Below, one piece after another: positions 29,156 to 38,216 of a stretch of 64,000 bases of DNA. The position numbers and the translations under genes are program-made. This DNA comes from Microbacterium luteolum (GTDB lineage: Bacteria; Actinomycetota; Actinomycetes; Actinomycetales; Microbacteriaceae): contig NZ_BAAAUN010000001.1 in assembly GCF_039533965.1 (NCBI RefSeq), positions 3,694,950 to 3,758,949 on the forward strand, in the 5' to 3' direction. Numbering within the stretch: the first letter of the stretch is position 1; every line of letters starts with the position of its first letter. The notes beneath the pieces are model-generated. The model saw only the letters and a program-made list of their open reading frames with translations, did no database searches and was not told where the DNA came from.

Positions 29156-32029
29156 TTGGCTGAAGGCAAGAAGCTCGTCATCGTCGAGTCCCCGACGAAG
29201 ATGCGGTCTATTCAGGGATACCTCGGCGACGGCTATGAGGTGCTCAGCTCCGTCGGCCATATCCGCGACCTCGCTGACAAGAAGGACATCCCAGCCGCGG
29301 ATAAAGAGGCCTACGGGAAGTACTCGATCGACATCGAGAACGGCTTCGACCCCTATTACGTCGTCTCCGATCGCAAGACGAAGACCGTCGCCGAGCTCAA
29401 GCGCGCGCTGAAGACCGCCGACGAACTCCTGCTCGCCACTGATGAGGACCGCGAAGGCGAGGCGATCGCCTGGCACCTGCTGGAGACCCTGAAGCCCAAG
29501 GTCCCGGTCAAGCGCATGGTCTTCCATGAGATCACCAAGGACGCCATCCAGGCCGCGGTCGGCAACACCCGCGAGCTCGACCACGACCTCGTCGACGCGC
29601 AGGAGACCCGCCGCATCCTCGACCGCCTCTATGGCTGGGACGTCTCGCCGGTGCTCTGGTACAAGGTCAAGACCGGTATCTCCGCGGGGCGCGTGCAGTC
29701 CGCCGCCACCCGCCTGATCGTCGACCGCGAGCGCGAGCGCATGGCGTTCACCTCCGCCGAGTACTGGGACGTCGATGCCGCCGCCGCAGCGACCGGCACG
29801 TCCTTCAAGATCCGTCTCGTCCGGGTCGACGGCGGGCAGCTCGCCCGCGGCACCGACTTCGACGACACCGGAAAGCTCAAGAAGGCCGTCGTCATCCTCG
29901 ACGAGGCCACGGCCGCCGCTCTCGCGCAGGCAGTCGACGCCGCAGGCTCCGGCACCGTCACCAAGGTCGAGGCGAAGCCCGGTACTCGCAGCCCCTATGC
30001 GCCGTTCACGACCTCGACCATGCAGCAGGAAGCCGGCCGCAAGCTCTCGATGGGTGCGAAGCAGGCGATGGGCGTCGCCCAGCGTCTGTACGAGAAGGGC
30101 TACATCACCTATATGCGCACCGACTCCACGGCGCTGAGCACCCAGGCGGTGCAGGCGGCGCGGAGCCAGGCGGTCGCGCTCTACGGCGACGCCGCGGTGC
30201 CGCTGAAGCCGCGCGTCTACAAGTCGAAGAGCAAGAACGCGCAGGAGGCCCACGAGGCGATCCGTCCCTCGGGTGAGAACTTCCGGACGCCGGCATCCCT
30301 CTCCAGCGAACTCGACCGCGACGAGCAGCGCCTCTACGACCTCATCTGGAAGCGCACCGTCGCCAGCCAGATGGCCGACGCGAAGTACGAGACGACGACC
30401 GTGACGATCGCCGTCGACACCTCGGCAGAGCTCAAGGGGCAGGGTGCCGCCCAGCTCGCCGAGTTCACGGCATCCGGCACCGTCTACACCTTCAAGGGCT
30501 TCCTCGAGGCCTACGAAGAGGGGCGCGACGAGAAGCGGGGCGACGCTGATGCGGCCGAGAACCAGTCCCTGCCCGCCGTCGCCGTCGGCGACGCGCTCGC
30601 CGTCTCGGATGCCGAGGCCAAGGGGCACCGCACCACGCCCAAGCCCCGGTACACCGAGGCCTCGCTCGTCAAGGTGCTCGAGGAGAAGGGCATCGGTCGT
30701 CCGTCGACCTTCGCCTCGATCCCCGAGACGATCCTCGATCGCGGATACGCGGTCAAGCGCGGCCAGGCACTCGTCCCCACCTGGCTCGCCTTCAGCGTCG
30801 TGCGTCTGCTCGAGGAGCACTTCGCCGCGCTCGTCGACTACGATTTCACGGCGGCGCTCGAAGACGACCTCGACACCATCGCCCGCGGCGAGCAGAACCG
30901 GGTGGAATGGCTCAAGTCGTTCTACTTCGGATCCGAGAACCGCACCGGCCTCCGTCAGGTCGTCGACAACCTCGGCGAGATCGACGCCCGCGCGCTGAAC
31001 TCGACGCGCATCACCGACACCGCCACGCTCCGCTTCGGCAAGTACGGCCCCTACCTCGAGGTCGCCGACCCGGAGAACCCCGAGGCCAAGCCGCGCATCG
31101 TCAACGTGCCGGAGGATCTCGCACCCGACGAGCTCACGCAGGCGAAGGCGCAGGAGCTCATCGACGCTCCCGTCGCCGGCGACCGCGTGCTGGGGGAGAA
31201 CCCCGAGAACGGCAAGATCATCGTCGTCAAGGACGGACGATTCGGTCCGTACGTGCAGGAGAACGACCCCGTGTCGGACGATGCTGCCGTCGACGAGTCG
31301 ACCGGGGAGGTCGTCGAGGCCCCCAAGCCGAAGCGGGGGGCCAAGAAGGAGACGGCGCCCAAGCCTCGCACCGGATCGCTGTTCCGCTCGATGTCGGTCG
31401 ATTCGATCGATCTCGAGACCGCGCTGCAGCTGCTGAGCCTCCCGCGCGTCGTCGGCACCGATCCGGAGTCGGGCGAGGAGATCACGGCCCAGAACGGCCG
31501 GTTCGGTCCCTATCTGAAGAAGGGCACGGACTCGCGTTCGCTCGAGAGCGAGTCGCAGATCTTCGACGTCACGCTCGAGCAGGCGCTCGAGATCTACGCG
31601 CAGCCGAAGTACGGCGCAGGGCGCCGGGCATCGAGCGCGCTCGCGGAGTTCGAGGCCGACCCGGTCAGCGGCAAGCCGATCCGCATCCGCGACGGCCGCT
31701 TCGGCGCGTACGTGACGGACAGCGAGACCAACGTCACGATCCCGCGCGGACAGAAGGTCGAGGACATCACGTTCGAGATCGCCGTGCAGATGCTGGCCGA
31801 CAAGCGCGCGAAGGGCCCGGCTCCCAAGCGCGGCGCCAAGAAGCCCGCAGCGAAGAAGGCTCCCGCGAAGAAGCCGGCGGCGAAGACCGCCGCGGCGAAG
31901 AAGACGACCACGGCAGGGAAGACTGCCGCCAAGAAGACGGACGCCGCCACCTCGGCCGCGCGCTCGGCTGCGGCGAAGAAGGCCGCCGCGACGCGTGCCG
32001 CGAACGCCGCAGCGAAGGCGGGCTCGTGA
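29156..32029 (+). CDS. topA: DNA topoisomerase I
   Basis: Relaxes negatively supercoiled DNA; ATP-independent type IA enzyme. The start is TTG 29156: AAAGGA (29143-29148) is seven bases upstream and the protein then begins (M)AEGKKLVIVESPTK, the canonical Toprim start; a GTG 33 bases upstream lacks a ribosome-binding site. 957 residues with catalytic Tyr319 in YMRTDS, actinobacterial C-terminal beta-hairpin repeats (four FGxY-type modules, about 630-880), and a Lys/Ala-rich tail (about 890-957) typical of actinobacterial TopA that aids processivity. TATGGT (29126-29131) may be the -10. tmk overlaps the stop. Confidence 0.96.
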   Translation: MAEGKKLVIVESPTKMRSIQGYLGDGYEVLSSVGHIRDLADKKDIPAADKEAYGKYSIDIENGFDPYYVVSDRKTKTVAELKRALKTADELLLATDEDREGEAIAWHLLETLKPKVPVKRMVFHEITKDAIQAAVGNTRELDHDLVDAQETRRILDRLYGWDVSPVLWYKVKTGISAGRVQSAATRLIVDRERERMAFTSAEYWDVDAAAAATGTSFKIRLVRVDGGQLARGTDFDDTGKLKKAVVILDEATAAALAQAVDAAGSGTVTKVEAKPGTRSPYAPFTTSTMQQEAGRKLSMGAKQAMGVAQRLYEKGYITYMRTDSTALSTQAVQAARSQAVALYGDAAVPLKPRVYKSKSKNAQEAHEAIRPSGENFRTPASLSSELDRDEQRLYDLIWKRTVASQMADAKYETTTVTIAVDTSAELKGQGAAQLAEFTASGTVYTFKGFLEAYEEGRDEKRGDADAAENQSLPAVAVGDALAVSDAEAKGHRTTPKPRYTEASLVKVLEEKGIGRPSTFASIPETILDRGYAVKRGQALVPTWLAFSVVRLLEEHFAALVDYDFTAALEDDLDTIARGEQNRVEWLKSFYFGSENRTGLRQVVDNLGEIDARALNSTRITDTATLRFGKYGPYLEVADPENPEAKPRIVNVPEDLAPDELTQAKAQELIDAPVAGDRVLGENPENGKIIVVKDGRFGPYVQENDPVSDDAAVDESTGEVVEAPKPKRGAKKETAPKPRTGSLFRSMSVDSIDLETALQLLSLPRVVGTDPESGEEITAQNGRFGPYLKKGTDSRSLESESQIFDVTLEQALEIYAQPKYGAGRRASSALAEFEADPVSGKPIRIRDGRFGAYVTDSETNVTIPRGQKVEDITFEIAVQMLADKRAKGPAPKRGAKKPAAKKAPAKKPAAKTAAAKKTTTAGKTAAKKTDAATSAARSAAAKKAAATRAANAAAKAGS

Positions 32030-32661
32030 CCTCAGGCCGCGGTGTGTGGATCACTCTCGAAGGCGGCGACGGCTCGGGCAAGACCACGCAGTCGAATCTG
32101 CTCGCCTCGTGGCTGACGGATGCCGGTCGTACCGTCGTCCGCACCCGCGAGCCCGGGGGGTCCGAGGTCGGTCAGCTGATCCGCGACATCGTGCTGCATC
32201 ACCGCGGTGACATCGCGCCGCGTGCGGAGGCGCTGCTGTACGCCGCCGACCGGGCGCACCACGTCGCAACCGTGGTCCGGCCGGCCCTCGAACGCGGCGA
32301 GGTCGTGCTGCAGGATCGCTATCTCGACTCCTCGGTCGCGTACCAGGGCGCCGGCCGCGTGCTGGACGCGACCGAGATCCGCGACCTGTCGCTCTGGGCA
32401 GCCGAGGGGGCGCTCCCGGATCTCACGATCCTGCTCGACCTGGACCCCGGCGCGGCGCGCGTGCGCCTCGATTCCGCGGACAAGCCCTTCGACCGGCTGG
32501 AGGCGGAGCAGGTCGATTTCCACGCCCGCGTCCGCGACGCCTACCTGACGCTCGCCGCCGCGGAGCCCGAGCGATTCCTCGTGGTCGACGCCGCCGCATC
32601 CGCCGCCGACATCGCCGGGCTGATCCGCGCCCGTGTCGAGAGCCTGCTCGCCTCGCGCTGA
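32026..32661 (+). CDS. tmk: thymidylate kinase
   Basis: Phosphorylates dTMP to dTDP. 211 residues with the P-loop LEGGDGSGKTT (11-21), the DRYLDSSVAYQG substrate motif (about 92-103) and a LID region. GTG 32026 overlaps the topA stop (GTGA). The topA-tmk-holB order is conserved in Actinobacteria. Confidence 0.96.
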   Translation: MTSGRGVWITLEGGDGSGKTTQSNLLASWLTDAGRTVVRTREPGGSEVGQLIRDIVLHHRGDIAPRAEALLYAADRAHHVATVVRPALERGEVVLQDRYLDSSVAYQGAGRVLDATEIRDLSLWAAEGALPDLTILLDLDPGAARVRLDSADKPFDRLEAEQVDFHARVRDAYLTLAAAEPERFLVVDAAASAADIAGLIRARVESLLASR

Positions 32662-32736
32662 ACCACCGCCCGCGGGTCGCTGGTGACGCGTCGAGCCCGT
32701 GCCGCGGGCGTCGGTGCTCCCGATTAGGCTGAGGTC

Positions 32737-33894
32737 ATGCCCCAGACCGTCGCCGCTCCGTTCCCATGGGCCGATGTGTGGGGACAGGACGCGGCGGTCG
32801 AGACGCTCCGCGCCGCAGCATCCGACCCAGCCGCGCTCTCGCACGCCTGGCTGATCACCGGTCCTCCCGGATCCGGCCGTTCGACGCTCGCGCACGCTTT
32901 CGCCGCCGCGCTGGTCGCCGACCGTCCGGACGACGAGGCGGCGATGCGCCAGGTGCTCGCCGGCACGCATCCCGATGTCACGGCGCTGCGCACCGACAAG
33001 GTCATCATCACGATCGCCGAGGCGCGCGCGCTCGTGGAGCGCTCGTACTTCGCGCCGTCGGCAGGACGATATCGGGTGATCGTCGTCGAAGACGCTGATC
33101 GCATGGTCGAGCGCACCTCGAACGTGCTGCTGAAAGCGCTCGAGGAGCCCCCGGAGCAGACCGTGTGGATCCTGTGCGCCCCGAGCGAGGCCGACCTGTT
33201 GCCGACCATCCGCTCCCGGGTGCGGTCGCTGCGGCTCCGTGAGCCCGACGTGGCCGACGTGGCGCGTCTGATCAGCCTGCGCACCGGCGCCGACGAGAAG
33301 ATCGCTGAGCAGGCCGCCCGGCACGCGCAGCGTCACATCGGCATGGCACAGCGGCTCGCCACCGACGAATCGGCGCGCCGTCGGCGCGACGAGACCCTGC
33401 GCTCGGTCCTGGGCGTGCGCGGTGTCGGCGACGCTGTCGACGTGGCGGGCCGGATCATCCAGGCCGCCACCGAGGATGCGAAGGCCCTCACGGCCGAGCG
33501 CGACGCGACGGAGAGAGCCTCGATGCTCCGGACCGTGGGCATCGCCGAGGGGCAGCCCGTCCCGCCGGCTCTGCGCACGCAGCTCTCCGCTCTCGAGGAC
33601 GACCAGAAGAAGCGCGCGACGCGCAGTCTGCGTGACGGCATCGACCGGGTGCTTACCGACCTCCAATCCCTGTTCCGCGACGTCGTCATGCTGCAGTTCG
33701 GCAGAGATGACGATCTGATCAACACCGAGCTGCGCGCCGAGCTGGCAGGCCTCGCGTCGGCCTGGCCGGAGACACGTACTCTTGTCGTACTTGACCACCT
33801 TGCCGAGACGCGGCAGTCGCTGGAGCGCAACGTCGCCCCGCTGCTCGCCCTGGAGAGCTTGCTCGTGACGATCACGAGCGGGAGGAAACCGTGA
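32737..33894 (+). CDS. holB: DNA polymerase III subunit delta'
   Basis: Clamp-loader subunit working with DnaX gamma/tau. 385 residues; the P-loop-like sequence GPPGSGRST (about 42-50) carries Arg instead of the Walker A Lys, as expected for a stator subunit that does not hydrolyse ATP. VVEDADRM (about 112) replaces the Walker B box, and EEPPEQTVW follows. TAGGCT (32725-32730) lies six bases before the ATG, so it is probably leaderless rather than strictly coupled to tmk. The stop overlaps the next start (GTGA). Confidence 0.93.
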   Translation: MPQTVAAPFPWADVWGQDAAVETLRAAASDPAALSHAWLITGPPGSGRSTLAHAFAAALVADRPDDEAAMRQVLAGTHPDVTALRTDKVIITIAEARALVERSYFAPSAGRYRVIVVEDADRMVERTSNVLLKALEEPPEQTVWILCAPSEADLLPTIRSRVRSLRLREPDVADVARLISLRTGADEKIAEQAARHAQRHIGMAQRLATDESARRRRDETLRSVLGVRGVGDAVDVAGRIIQAATEDAKALTAERDATERASMLRTVGIAEGQPVPPALRTQLSALEDDQKKRATRSLRDGIDRVLTDLQSLFRDVVMLQFGRDDDLINTELRAELAGLASAWPETRTLVVLDHLAETRQSLERNVAPLLALESLLVTITSGRKP

Positions 33895-35447
33895 ACAACC
33901 GATCGACTTCCCGCTTCCGCCGCGCCGCCGCGATCATCGCCGGCCTGGCCGCGGCATCCGTCGCCCTCTCCGGGTGTCTCTACGCGATGATCCCCGAGCA
34001 GGCGGCCCCGCGGCCGTCGACGACGAACGCACCCGACACCGAGGGCGTCGCCGAGGACCTGCTCCCGTTCTATTCGCAGACGCTGACGTGGACGACGTGC
34101 GGCACCGGCTTCGACTGCACCGACGTGACGGCGCCGCTCGACTGGGAGAATCCGAGTGCAGGGGAGATCACGCTCTCCGTGGTCCGCCACCAGGCCGAGG
34201 GCACCGCGATCGGCTCCCTGCTGACCAACCCGGGCGGACCCGGCGCCAGTGGCGTCGAGCTCATCCAGGGCAGCCTCGACTTCGCGGTGGGGGCCGACCT
34301 GATCGAGAACTACGACGTGATCGGCTTCGACCCTCGCGGTGTCGGCGCCTCCACGGCCGTGAAATGCTTCGACGCCGCCCAGATGGACGACTACCTCTAC
34401 GGCATCCCCGACGCCCCGCGCGGGACGCCCGAGTGGGAGGCCGAGCTGCTGGAGTCGCACAAGGCGTTCGCCGATGCGTGCGATGCGAACAGCGCCGGCA
34501 TCCTGCCTCACATCACGACGATCAACTCCGCGCGCGACATGGACCTGATCCGCGCGGTGCTCGGCGACAAGCAGTTGAACTACCTCGGCTACTCGTACGG
34601 CACCTTCCTCGGCGCGACCTACGCGAAGCTCTACCCTGAGAAGGCCGGCCGGCTCGTGCTCGACGGCGCGATCGATCCCGCCGTCCCGGGTCTCGAGGTC
34701 GGCGCCACTCAGGCGCTCGGCTTCGAATCGGCCCTGCGTGCCTACATGCAGAACTGCCTCGACTCCGGAAGCTGCCCGTTCAATGGCACGGTCGACGAGG
34801 CGATGGCCGACCTCGGAGCTCTGCTCGCGAGCGCCGACCGTACGCCGCTCAAGAACGGCGACGGACGCCTGATGGGCGCGGACGCGATGATGACCGCCAT
34901 CATCGCCGCGCTGTACTCGGAAGACAGCTGGAGTTACCTCACCCAGGCGCTGGACGAGGCGCTGCAGGGCGACCCCACGACGGCCTTCCTGCTCGCCGAC
35001 TTCTACAACGAGCGGGAGAACGGCGCCTACCTCAGCAACTCCTCCGAGGCGTTCCGTGCGTACAACTGCATGGACTACCCGGTCGAGGACGACCCCGAGG
35101 CCGAGGCCGCGATCACGAAGAAGATCGCCGAGGGCGCTCCGACGATCGCCCCGTACTGGAACGGTCCCGACTCCTGCTCCGTCTGGCCGTACCCGCCCAC
35201 GGGCACGCGCGGCGAGATCAAGGCCGAGGGTGCGGGCCCGATCGTCGTCGTCGGCACGACGAACGACCCGGCGACCCCGTACGAGTGGTCCGAGTCGCTG
35301 GCGGACCAGCTGGAGGAGGGTGTTCTCATCACCCGCGTCGGCGAAGGTCACACGGGCTACAACAAGGGCAACTCCTGCGTCGATGACGCCGTGGAGGCCT
35401 TCCTGCTCGACGACGTCGTGCCCGAGGACGGTCTGCGCTGCGAGTGA
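33891..35447 (+). CDS. secreted tripeptidyl-aminopeptidase-like alpha/beta hydrolase, lipoprotein
   Basis: 518 residues. The N-terminus is an export signal with lipobox VALSGC, Cys29 being the lipidation site. The alpha/beta-hydrolase fold shows the oxyanion motif NPGGPGASG (about 119-127), nucleophile Ser235 in GYSYGTFLG, and a C-terminal TAP-like domain with Asp in NDPATPYEW and His in GEGHTGYN. Members of this SlpD/TAP family remove peptides from exported proteins or peptidoglycan. It overlaps holB by four bases (GTGA). Confidence 0.88.
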   Translation: MNNRSTSRFRRAAAIIAGLAAASVALSGCLYAMIPEQAAPRPSTTNAPDTEGVAEDLLPFYSQTLTWTTCGTGFDCTDVTAPLDWENPSAGEITLSVVRHQAEGTAIGSLLTNPGGPGASGVELIQGSLDFAVGADLIENYDVIGFDPRGVGASTAVKCFDAAQMDDYLYGIPDAPRGTPEWEAELLESHKAFADACDANSAGILPHITTINSARDMDLIRAVLGDKQLNYLGYSYGTFLGATYAKLYPEKAGRLVLDGAIDPAVPGLEVGATQALGFESALRAYMQNCLDSGSCPFNGTVDEAMADLGALLASADRTPLKNGDGRLMGADAMMTAIIAALYSEDSWSYLTQALDEALQGDPTTAFLLADFYNERENGAYLSNSSEAFRAYNCMDYPVEDDPEAEAAITKKIAEGAPTIAPYWNGPDSCSVWPYPPTGTRGEIKAEGAGPIVVVGTTNDPATPYEWSESLADQLEEGVLITRVGEGHTGYNKGNSCVDDAVEAFLLDDVVPEDGLRCE

Positions 35448-35482
35448 GGCGGCCTCGATTCGCGACGAGCCGCGAGACAGGG

Positions 35483-35488
35483 TAATAT
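35483..35488 (+). promoter_or_regulatory. -10 element of tRNA-Thr
   Basis: TAATAT at 35483-35488 is close to the TATAAT consensus and would start transcription about 22 bases before the mature tRNA 5' end. Confidence 0.55.
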
Positions 35489-35516
35489 CGGTGATCGTGC
35501 CGCTCACGCGTCGCAC

Positions 35517-35589
35517 GCCGCCTTAGCTCAGTCGGCAGAGCATCTCACTCGTAATGAGAAGGTCGTCAGTTCGATTCTGACAGGCGGCT
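35517..35589 (+). tRNA. tRNA-Thr (CGT)
   Basis: 73-base cloverleaf: acceptor GCCGCCT pairs perfectly with AGGCGGC (35582-35588), discriminator T; anticodon loop CTCGTAA gives anticodon CGT; the T-arm contains TTCGATT. The CCA end is not encoded in full (CCG follows). Confidence 0.95.
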
Positions 35590-35592
35590 CCG

Positions 35593-35627
35593 AAGGCCCC
35601 GTGATGCGAAGAACATCACGGGGCCTT
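35593..35627 (+). terminator. terminator of tRNA-Thr
   Basis: A 14-bp stem, AAGGCCCCGTGATG with its complement, and a seven-base loop begin four bases after the tRNA and end in TTTCCC on the plus strand. Confidence 0.85.
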
Positions 35628-35656
35628 TCCCGTTCCTCACGGCGTACTCTCGAACC

Positions 35657-36238
35657 ATGAGCAGAGCGCTTCTCATCGTCGACGTCCAGAACGACTTCAC
35701 CGAGGGCGGCGCTCTCGCCGTCACGGGAGGCGACGCGGTGGCCTCCGCGGTGTCCGCGTTCCTGGCCGATCACGCGTCCGACTACGCGGTGATCATCGCG
35801 TCACGCGATTGGCACCATGCCGAGGGCGACAACGGCGGGCACTTCGCGGAGGAGCCGGACTTCGTCGACACGTGGCCGGTGCATTGCGTCGCCGGGACGG
35901 AGGGTGCGGAGTACGACCCCCTTCTCGCGACGGATGCCGTGACGCACCACGTGCAGAAGGGGCAGGGGGTTCCCGCGTATTCGATGTTCGAGGGGGTGGC
36001 CGACGACGGATCGACCGTGGGCGCGGTGCTGACGGACGCAGGTGTGGTCACCGCGGACGTCGTGGGGATCGCGACCGACCACTGCGTGCGGGCCACAGCT
36101 CTCGATGCGATCGCGCACGGCGTGCGGGTGCGCGTGTTCACGGATCTCGTGGCGGGCGTCGGCGCGGAATCCAGCGAAGCGGCTCTGGCGGAGCTCGCGC
36201 ACGCGGGCGCGGAGCTCGTCGAGAGCGCGGACGCGTGA
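35657..36238 (+). CDS. pncA: nicotinamidase / isochorismatase-family hydrolase
   Basis: Predicted deamidation of nicotinamide to nicotinate for NAD salvage. 193 residues with the catalytic triad Asp9 (VDVQNDF), Lys in HVQKGQG (about 100) and Cys143 (TDHCV), and the metal ligands of the DWHH motif (about 51-54). TACTCT (35645-35650) is six bases before the ATG, implying leaderless transcription. Its stop overlaps the DUF1697 gene (GTGA). Confidence 0.9.
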   Translation: MSRALLIVDVQNDFTEGGALAVTGGDAVASAVSAFLADHASDYAVIIASRDWHHAEGDNGGHFAEEPDFVDTWPVHCVAGTEGAEYDPLLATDAVTHHVQKGQGVPAYSMFEGVADDGSTVGAVLTDAGVVTADVVGIATDHCVRATALDAIAHGVRVRVFTDLVAGVGAESSEAALAELAHAGAELVESADA

Positions 36239-36768
36239 GCCGCAGCGTCCTTCTGCTGCGGGCCGTGAACGTGAGCGGGCGCAACAGCGTGCCGATGGCG
36301 CGACTGCGTGAGGTCCTGTCCGCCGAGACCGATCTCGAAGACGTCTCGACATACATCGCCAGCGGCAACATCATCTGCAAGACGCCGAAGAGGCCGGATG
36401 CCGCCTGCGCCGCCGTGCGGAAGGCGATCGTGGCGGAGTTCGGTGTCGACACCCCCGTGATCCACCGCCGTCATGCGGAGCTCGTGGCATCCGAGAAGGC
36501 TCAGCCGTTTCCCGACGGCGAGGAGAAGTTCGTGCATGCCATGTTCCTCGAGGGCGCCTGCCGGCCGGGCGCTGTCGAGGGGCTGGAGGAGAGGCTCCTG
36601 CCCGATGAGCGTCTCGTGCTCATCGGCGACGACCTCTGGATCGACTACGGCAGCGGGGGAGTGCACTCGACCAAGCTGACCAAGGCGGTGCTCGACCGCG
36701 CCCTCGGCGTCGCTGGGACCGCGCGCAACCTCCGCACGGTCCGGAAGCTCATCGAGCTGACCGCCTGA
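36235..36768 (+). CDS. DUF1697 family protein
   Basis: 177 residues with the family pattern LLRAVNVSGRNSVPMARLRE near the N-terminus, YIASGNI (about 39-45) and the C-terminal TARNLRTVRKL. Biochemical role unknown. Translationally coupled to pncA. Its 3' end overlaps by 20 bases the 3' end of the convergent small gene. Confidence 0.8.
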   Translation: MSRSVLLLRAVNVSGRNSVPMARLREVLSAETDLEDVSTYIASGNIICKTPKRPDAACAAVRKAIVAEFGVDTPVIHRRHAELVASEKAQPFPDGEEKFVHAMFLEGACRPGAVEGLEERLLPDERLVLIGDDLWIDYGSGGVHSTKLTKAVLDRALGVAGTARNLRTVRKLIELTA

Positions 36769-36982
36769 GCGCAGCGGGTGCGGCGATCTCGGCGCTGAGC
36801 GCGGAGGGCGGCGTCTGGAGGTGCGGCTGCACATCGACGCGCCGCACGGAGCACTCGGCGCACCGCACGTAGAGCACGACGCCTTCGCTCGTCGGGTGGC
36901 GCGACTCCACGAGCCATGCGTGCTCGTGTGTTGCCGTGGGCTGGGGGATGCGGGGGATCGGACGGGTGTGCAGTGCGGTCAT
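36749..36982 (-). CDS. small hypothetical protein, 77 aa, Cys- and His-containing
   Basis: I do not recognise a named family. The core HAWLVESRHPTSEGVVLYVRC followed by AECSVRRVDV has the look of a small zinc-ribbon-like or beta-strand protein with one CxxC pair (AxxC: Cys43, Cys46 region) and the N-terminal His residues. ATG 36982 is chosen because it faces the divergent CGNR gene 25 bases away; the C-terminal 30 residues are Ala/Ser-rich. Codon usage is like its neighbours. Confidence 0.6.
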   Translation of the reverse strand: MTALHTRPIPRIPQPTATHEHAWLVESRHPTSEGVVLYVRCAECSVRRVDVQPHLQTPPSALSAEIAAPAALRRSAR

Positions 36983-37007
36983 GTATCCAGCGTGATGTAA
37001 TGCTCTT

Positions 37008-37526
37008 ATGCATCTCAACCCTTACGGCGAGTACGCCGTCCTGCTGGCGGCATCCCTCGCCAACGACTGGCCGGAAGACCGCGCCGGAATCGAGGAGCGC
37101 ACGCTGGAACTCGGGATGACGCAGACCTTCCCGCCGGCGCCCGATGACCACGAGCAGATCCGGGCTGTCATCGACGAGTGGCTCAAGATCGTCGACGAAC
37201 CGGATGCCGACGCGCGAGCCGACCTGCTCAACGCGGAGCTCGCGGCGGCGGCCGCCTACCCGCGGCTGACGAACCACGATGGCGAAGGATGGCACCTCCA
37301 CTACCGCGACGATGTGAGATCGCTGCCCTACGTTCTCCGGGCGATCATCAACCTCGGCACCTCGCTGCACCTCGTCACACGCGGGATGAGCAGGCTGGGC
37401 CGCTGCCAGGCGCCGCCGTGCACCAACGTGGTGGCGGACGTGACGCGGAACGGTCGTCAGCGCTTCTGCTCGGTGCGCTGCGCGAACCGAGCTGCCGTCC
37501 GGCGGCATCGGGCCCGAGGCGCCTGA
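37008..37526 (+). CDS. CGNR zinc-finger (ABATE-domain) protein
   Basis: 172 residues: an N-terminal helical ABATE-type domain and a C-terminal CGNR finger with Cys133, Cys138 and a later Cys pair (FCSVRCANRAAVRRHR). The family is thought to act as transcriptional or stress regulators in Actinobacteria. TGTAAT (36996-37001), close to the -10 consensus, lies six bases before the ATG, so it is probably leaderless; it shares a short divergent promoter region with the 77-residue gene. Confidence 0.82.
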   Translation: MHLNPYGEYAVLLAASLANDWPEDRAGIEERTLELGMTQTFPPAPDDHEQIRAVIDEWLKIVDEPDADARADLLNAELAAAAAYPRLTNHDGEGWHLHYRDDVRSLPYVLRAIINLGTSLHLVTRGMSRLGRCQAPPCTNVVADVTRNGRQRFCSVRCANRAAVRRHRARGA

Positions 37527-37534
37527 CCTGCGGA

Positions 37535-38080
37535 TCAGGCCGTCTGGCCGGCGTGCTTCCCCTCGCCGATCTCCTCGACGACCTTCGCGTTGAAGGCCGG
37601 AAGGTCGTCCGGGGTGCGGCTGGAGACCAGTCCCTCGTCGACGACGACCTCCTCGTCGACCCAGGTCGCCCCGGCGTTGCGGAGGTCGGTCTGCAGGCTG
37701 GGGTAGCTGGTGAGGGTGCGGCCGTCGACGACACCGGCCTCGATGAGGATCCAGGCGCCATGGCAGATCACGCCCACCGGCTTGTGCTGCTCGAAGAAGG
37801 CGCGGGCGAGCGCGATCGAGGGCTTGTCCATGCGCAGGTGGTCGGCGTTCACGACGCCGCCGGGGAGCACGAGCGCATCGAACTGCTCGGCGGTCGCATC
37901 CGTGGACGTGAGATCCACCGACTGCTCATGACCGTTCTTGCCGGTGATCCTGCCGCTCTCCGGGGCGATCAGGGTCGCGCTCGCTCCCTCGGCGGTCACG
38001 GCGTCCCACGGGCTGGTCAGCTCGCTGTCCTCGAATCCGTCTGTCGCCAGGAATGCCACTCGGCTGCCGGAGAGAGTCAT
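37535..38080 (-). CDS. DJ-1/PfpI-family (type 1 glutamine amidotransferase-like) protein
   Basis: 181 residues with the nucleophile elbow VICHGAW (Cys106), the ALVLPGGV strand (about 70-77) and the acidic residue in EDSELTSPWD (about 18). Such proteins act as deglycases, chaperones or proteases; activity is not predictable. ATG 38080 has AAAGGA six bases away, which rules out the longer frame. A strong hairpin lies in its leader. Confidence 0.87.
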   Translation of the reverse strand: MTLSGSRVAFLATDGFEDSELTSPWDAVTAEGASATLIAPESGRITGKNGHEQSVDLTSTDATAEQFDALVLPGGVVNADHLRMDKPSIALARAFFEQHKPVGVICHGAWILIEAGVVDGRTLTSYPSLQTDLRNAGATWVDEEVVVDEGLVSSRTPDDLPAFNAKVVEEIGEGKHAGQTA

Positions 38081-38099
38081 CGTTCGTCCTTTCGTGGGA

Positions 38100-38129
38100 G
38101 TGTCGTCCCCGGGTTCTCGGGGACGACAC
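38100..38129. other. GC hairpin in the leader of the PfpI gene
   Basis: A 12-bp stem (GTGTCGTCCCCG and its complement) with a six-base loop ends about 20 bases before the PfpI start. No T-tract follows on either strand, so it may be a weak terminator for the SRPBCC operon or a leader structure rather than an intrinsic terminator. Confidence 0.5.
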
Positions 38130-38216
38130 GACCCTCTCGCGGAGTGCGCAGATGGTGAAGGGGGTGGTCGAACGGCGACGGCGGTGATACAAGCGGGGCG
38201 AGCCGGTGTGAGCGGC

